DNA from: Gemmatimonas sp.
GTDB taxonomy: Bacteria > Gemmatimonadota > Gemmatimonadetes > Gemmatimonadales > Gemmatimonadaceae
NCBI GenBank assembly: GCA_025361705.1
Contig: JANYJW010000028.1
Coordinates: forward strand, 1-34,942
Length of the DNA: 34,942 bases
Reading direction: 5' to 3'
Position numbers and translations under genes: made by a program. Below are positions 31,999 through 34,942 of the stretch, in pieces. The notes below the pieces were generated by a model, which was not told the origin of the DNA, did no database searches, and saw nothing but the letters and a program-made list of their open reading frames with translations. Position 1 is the stretch's first letter. Every line of letters starts with the position of its first letter.

Positions 31999-33306
31999 CT
32001 ACTGCATCCCCACCTCCAGCAGCTCATGCAAATGCCGCGCGATCGCCGCCTGGCGAGTGCGCATCCGGGCGAGCCGCCGCCGGTGCAGATGGCGCACCGT
32101 GAATCGCCGCACCGCCAACCAGCCGAGCCGTCGGCGTTCGGAGACCAGCGCGGCGGCGATGCCGGCCGAGGGGAGAAGCAGCACGGTGACGAACCCAATC
32201 TTCCAACCGCCGAGCCACGCCGCGAGGGCGCTGAGCATCAGCGTCCACACGGTGCCGAGCAGCCCCATGCCGAGCACCTGGTATGTGGTTTCCGAATCGG
32301 GGCCGTCGCTGTTGTGTGCGCCAGCCCATCGTGCGCCAAGGATGGGCGGCCAGTAGACGAGCAGGGCGACGGTGGCCAGCGGCACGGCAAGCAGAAGCGG
32401 CAGTCGCATGATCATCCAGCGCAGCGCCGCGGTCCAGCGCACGTCTTCCTTGAGCGCCTGCGGCGAGAGCCCCATTTGACGCAGCATGCGCGCGTGGGCG
32501 CGCAGTTCGCGGGCCGTTGCCTGCCACTCCGCGTCTCCGCGCAGGCGAAAGCGCTGCAGCACGGACGCGGTGAGCGCGAGCCGCGAGACCGTCGCCTCGG
32601 AGTCGCGCGCCGATCCGTGCTCGGCCGCCCAGATCTGCTCGGCGATGTGCACGAGCGCGGCATCTTCGCCAACGTCGAGGTTGAGGGTGACGCGCCGCAT
32701 CGCTTCGTCGATGCGCTTGGTGAGTTCGCGCACCGCGTACTTTTCGTCGCTGCGCGCGGCGAGGTCGCTCCAGTCGAACGCATCGCCCACGACGACGCGT
32801 GCCTCGCTGCGCAGGCTGTTGCGGTCGCGGAAGACAAGCCCTACGGGGATGATCGGAAAGGAGCCGCCAATGCGCTTTGCCGCGCCGAGCGCAATGCGCG
32901 CCGCGCCCGTCTTGATGGGCGAGAGTCGTGGGCCCGAGTGACTGGTCCCTTCGGGGAACATGCCGACGGCGGCGCCCTGGGCGAGCGCCTGGTGCACTTC
33001 GACGAAGATGTCGCGGTTCTGCCCCACGAGCCTGGGGTCGTCCTGGATGCGGTAGACCGGCAGGGAGCCCACCGCGCGCACCAGCCAGCCGATGTACGGG
33101 TGGGTGAGCAGCGGCGCCTTGGCGAGGTACTGCACTTCGCGCTGGGCGGCCACGGTAACGAAGGCCGGGTCGAGCAGTCCGTTGTTGTGGTTGGCCACCA
33201 GCATCACCGGCCCCTCGGCGGGCACGCGCGCACCGCCTACCGTGAACCGGTAGTAGGCGCGCGTGGCGACGCGCGAGATGAAGGGCATCAAACCCGGGAC
33301 GGACAT
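31999..33306 (-). CDS. PlsC-like 1-acyl-glycerol-3-phosphate acyltransferase
   Basis: 435 aa. The acyltransferase site is ANHNNGLLDP (His40, Asp46: spacing H-x5-D, as in the NHPNSLLDP-type branch rather than H-x4-D). FPEGTSHSGPRLSPIKTGAARIAL carries the substrate-binding motif. The C-terminal third has several membrane segments (from about residue 320). It likely acylates lysophosphatidic acid or a related lipid at the membrane. It is flanked on both sides by heptamer arrays. Confidence 0.87.
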   Translation of the reverse strand: MSVPGLMPFISRVATRAYYRFTVGGARVPAEGPVMLVANHNNGLLDPAFVTVAAQREVQYLAKAPLLTHPYIGWLVRAVGSLPVYRIQDDPRLVGQNRDIFVEVHQALAQGAAVGMFPEGTSHSGPRLSPIKTGAARIALGAAKRIGGSFPIIPVGLVFRDRNSLRSEARVVVGDAFDWSDLAARSDEKYAVRELTKRIDEAMRRVTLNLDVGEDAALVHIAEQIWAAEHGSARDSEATVSRLALTASVLQRFRLRGDAEWQATARELRAHARMLRQMGLSPQALKEDVRWTAALRWMIMRLPLLLAVPLATVALLVYWPPILGARWAGAHNSDGPDSETTYQVLGMGLLGTVWTLMLSALAAWLGGWKIGFVTVLLLPSAGIAAALVSERRRLGWLAVRRFTVRHLHRRRLARMRTRQAAIARHLHELLEVGMQ

Positions 33307-33317
33307 TGGCGCTGGGC

Positions 33318-33366
33318 GAGTGATGGCAGGTGACAGACTTCAGATGGCAGATGCGGACTGTGGACG
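33318..33366 (-). repeat. Heptamer array upstream of plsC-like gene, element D left arm
   Basis: Units GAGTGAT, GGCAGGT, GACAGAC, TTCAGAT, GGCAGAT, GCGGACT, GTGGACG on the plus strand. On the gene strand the C-rich face (TGCCATC type) ends about 11 nt before the ATG. Confidence 0.6.
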
Positions 33367-33413
33367 ATAGGGGGCGCCGGCGGGGGGAGGAAGGCCCCGG
33401 GCGCGATGCCTCC

Positions 33414-33478
33414 TTGGCACCTGCCATCCGGTGTCAGCCACCTACCATCTCCCAGCGGCCCACCCCACCTTTCCTCCC
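33414..33478 (+). repeat. Heptamer array upstream of the small unknown gene, element D right arm
   Basis: Units TGGCACC, TGCCATC, CGGTGTC, AGCCACC, TACCATC, TCCCAGC, GGCCCAC, CCCACCT, TTCCTCC run up to the ATG at 33479. Both divergent genes therefore have the C-rich face before their start codons. Confidence 0.55.
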
Positions 33479-33727
33479 ATGTCCTGGCTCCACCTGATCA
33501 TCGCCCTCAAGCTCCGCGCGCTGGCCAACCCGGCCGTTGCGGCGGATCTGTTGCGCGTCTGGTGGCGATATCGGCGGCGGCGGTGGTGGGCGCAGGCGCC
33601 GTTTGTTCCGTGGCCAGATCGCACGTACCTGCGCTGGCGGTTGTACACCGCATACGGGAGCGAAGACATCGTGCCACCGGCCGCCGACATCCTGCGCTAC
33701 GCGCGGTGGACGCGACGCCATCCGTGA
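33479..33727 (+). CDS. Unknown 82-aa basic protein
   Basis: 82 aa from the ATG following the heptamer array. Not recognised. Residues 1-25 are moderately hydrophobic (SWLHLIIALKLRAL), then a Trp/Arg-rich segment (VWWRYRRRRWW) suggests a membrane-surface helix. The TGA overlaps the queG GTG, so translation is coupled. Real on that basis; function unknown. Confidence 0.7.
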   Translation: MSWLHLIIALKLRALANPAVAADLLRVWWRYRRRRWWAQAPFVPWPDRTYLRWRLYTAYGSEDIVPPAADILRYARWTRRHP

Positions 33728-34764
33728 GCGTGCGGGCGCCGCAGGGTCTTGAGCACCGCCTCAAGACCGAGGCCCTGGCGGCGGGGTTCGACCTTGCGGG
33801 TATCGCGTCGCTGGGCGCACCCGACACCGCACCGCAATTCAATGAATGGCTGCGACGCGGGTACCACGGCGAGATGGCGTATCTCGACACCGGCGCCGAG
33901 CTGCGGCGCGACACTCGGCGTCCGGTGGAGGGCATGGTGAGCGCGCTCGTGGTGGCGCTCAACTACGGGGGCACGCAGCCGGCGGGGCCCGTGGCGCGGT
34001 ACGCACGCTTCACCGATTACCACCGGGTGATGTGGGATAGGCTGGACGCGCTGCTGGCGTGGGCGCAGGGCGAGGTCCGCGGAGTGAAGGGACGCACGTT
34101 TGTCGACAGCGGCCCCGTGCTCGAGCGCGACCTCGCCCGCCGCGCCGGGCTGGGCTGGTTCGGCAAGAACACGCTGCTCATCAATCCGCGGCTCGGGTCG
34201 TTCTTCTTCCTCGGTGCGCTCTTTCTTGATGTGGCGCTTGAGGCGGACGATCCGTTCACCACGGATCATTGCGGCACCTGCACGCGCTGCCTGGACGCGT
34301 GCCCCACGCAGGCGTTTGTGGCGCCCCGCGTGCTCGACGCGCGCCGGTGCATTTCGTACCTGACCATCGAGCTCAAGGGCGCCCATTCACCGGAGCAGTC
34401 GGCGATGGTGGGGGACCACCTGTTCGGGTGCGATGTGTGTCAGGAGGTGTGCCCGTACAACCGTAAGTTCTCCGCCGAAGCGTCCGAGACCGCTTTTGCT
34501 CCCCTGGACCGCCTGGCCACCCCCGACGCACGCGCACTGGCCCGCGCGTTCCTGGCCACGTCCCCAGGAGAGTTTGCCGAGGAGCTCAAGCCCACGCCCC
34601 TGTCGCGCGCCAAGCTGGTCGGCTTGAAGCGCAATGCCGCCTCGGTGCTGGCCAACGTGGGCACCATCGAGGACGTGCCCGCCCTGGTGGCCGCCCTGGC
34701 TGTAGAGTCGGACCCGACGGTTTTGGAAGCACTTCGCGCCGCGTTGGCTGCCTGCGGCGGCTGA
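33724..34764 (+). CDS. queG: Epoxyqueuosine reductase
   Basis: 346 aa from a GTG overlapping the preceding stop. Upstream extension would run through the small gene and is rejected. A cobalamin-binding N-terminal part (GFDLAGIAS, YARFTDYH, VDSGPVLERDLARRAGLGW cut at its ends) is followed by two [4Fe-4S] sites: CGTCTRCLDACPT (Cys183, 186, 189, 193) and CDVCQEVCP. A HEAT-like C-terminus completes the usual length. It reduces epoxyqueuosine to queuosine in the anticodon loop of tRNAs with GUN anticodons. No other que genes are in the window. Confidence 0.94.
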   Translation: MSVRAPQGLEHRLKTEALAAGFDLAGIASLGAPDTAPQFNEWLRRGYHGEMAYLDTGAELRRDTRRPVEGMVSALVVALNYGGTQPAGPVARYARFTDYHRVMWDRLDALLAWAQGEVRGVKGRTFVDSGPVLERDLARRAGLGWFGKNTLLINPRLGSFFFLGALFLDVALEADDPFTTDHCGTCTRCLDACPTQAFVAPRVLDARRCISYLTIELKGAHSPEQSAMVGDHLFGCDVCQEVCPYNRKFSAEASETAFAPLDRLATPDARALARAFLATSPGEFAEELKPTPLSRAKLVGLKRNAASVLANVGTIEDVPALVAALAVESDPTVLEALRAALAACGG

Positions 34765-34942
34765 CGCTGCCCGATGTCGAAGGGAAGCGGAGCGATCGGG
34801 GCCGTTCGAAGCGTCACAAGCGCTGTCTTCACGTTCGCGCGCCGCTTGCCGGGCACCGGCGCCACCTGTATCAGAACGTCGAGCACCCAATAATCGAGCA
34901 GCGTCTTGCGCTCCAAATCGGTGATCTTCGTCCACGCCGCAG
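34765..34942 (-). other. Coding-like stretch at the right edge, unresolved
   Basis: One minus-strand frame enters the window open and reads AAWTKITDLERKTLLDYW, then VLDVLIQVAPVPG, with GC-rich third positions as in a gene. It has no stop before running about 325 nt antisense into queG, which no normal gene would do. It may be the 3' part of a gene with a frameshift, a gene remnant, or chance. No family recognised. Confidence 0.3.

Overview
The window is about 35 kb of very GC-rich DNA, densely packed with about 30 genes. Starts are often GTG or TTG, and genes often overlap as ATGA or GTGA. No rRNA, tRNA, phage, insertion-sequence or CRISPR structure was found. A standalone deoxyhypusine-synthase-like protein, a propeller-type hybrid sensor kinase, a plug-like lipoprotein, an M1 and an M14 exopeptidase and an E1 alpha/beta fusion together suggest a soil-type heterotroph. 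Gemmatimonadota is my best guess from gene content and protein style. I could not run a search to confirm it.

Layout. From 129 to 2612 (minus): an NFACT-R domain protein and two exported or lipidated alpha/beta hydrolases. From 2742 to 5479 (plus): the fused 2-oxoacid dehydrogenase E1 and an exported ATP10/thioredoxin-like protein. From 5412 to 12302 (minus): a plug-like lipoprotein, an exported amidohydrolase, a small unknown, a propeller hybrid histidine kinase broken by two in-frame stop codons, a small unknown and a [2Fe-2S] ferredoxin. From 12378 to 15431 (plus): CsaA-type tRNA-binding protein, OsmC-family protein, M1 aminopeptidase. From 15516 to 23510 (minus): one tightly packed run fadI-fadJ-M14 peptidase-proline dehydrogenase-unknown-rsgA-moaB, with gaps of -8 to +15 nt apart from a small uncertainty in the M14 start. 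From 23625 to 26005 (plus): glpD overlapped by a VirJ/AcvB-like hydrolase. From 26050 to 26517 (minus): greA, with a leader hairpin and a good promoter. From 26661 to 28053 (plus): a metallo-beta-lactamase-fold hydrolase and a DUF4142-type protein. From 28078 to 30470 (minus): a LOG-family protein with a histone-like tail, coupled to the deoxyhypusine-synthase-like protein. From 30530 to 31939 (plus): an alkaline-phosphatase-superfamily phosphodiesterase. From 31999 to 33306 (minus): a PlsC-like acyltransferase. From 33479 to 34764 (plus): a small unknown overlapped by queG. The right edge holds an unexplained coding-like stretch.

Themes. Fatty acid beta-oxidation (fadI, fadJ), branched-chain or pyruvate-type 2-oxoacid decarboxylation, proline oxidation and glycerol-3-phosphate oxidation give a catabolic, respiratory picture. 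Exported peptidases and hydrolases would supply amino acids and acyl groups. RsgA, GreA, QueG, NFACT-R and CsaA belong to ribosome, transcription and tRNA housekeeping.

The most unusual signals are in the DNA rather than in the proteins. (1) A family of degenerate 7-nt tandem arrays lies between genes: the G-rich face directly follows stop codons and the complementary C-rich face sits directly before start codons. One copy reads through a signal peptide. (2) A rare AT-rich bipartite motif (TTAGTAGCG, four bases, GTTAC) is embedded in two unrelated genes in the same orientation and reading frame. (3) A sensor kinase gene is interrupted by exactly two nonsense codons, one at a conserved tryptophan. 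(4) A terminator-like hairpin lies in the greA leader.
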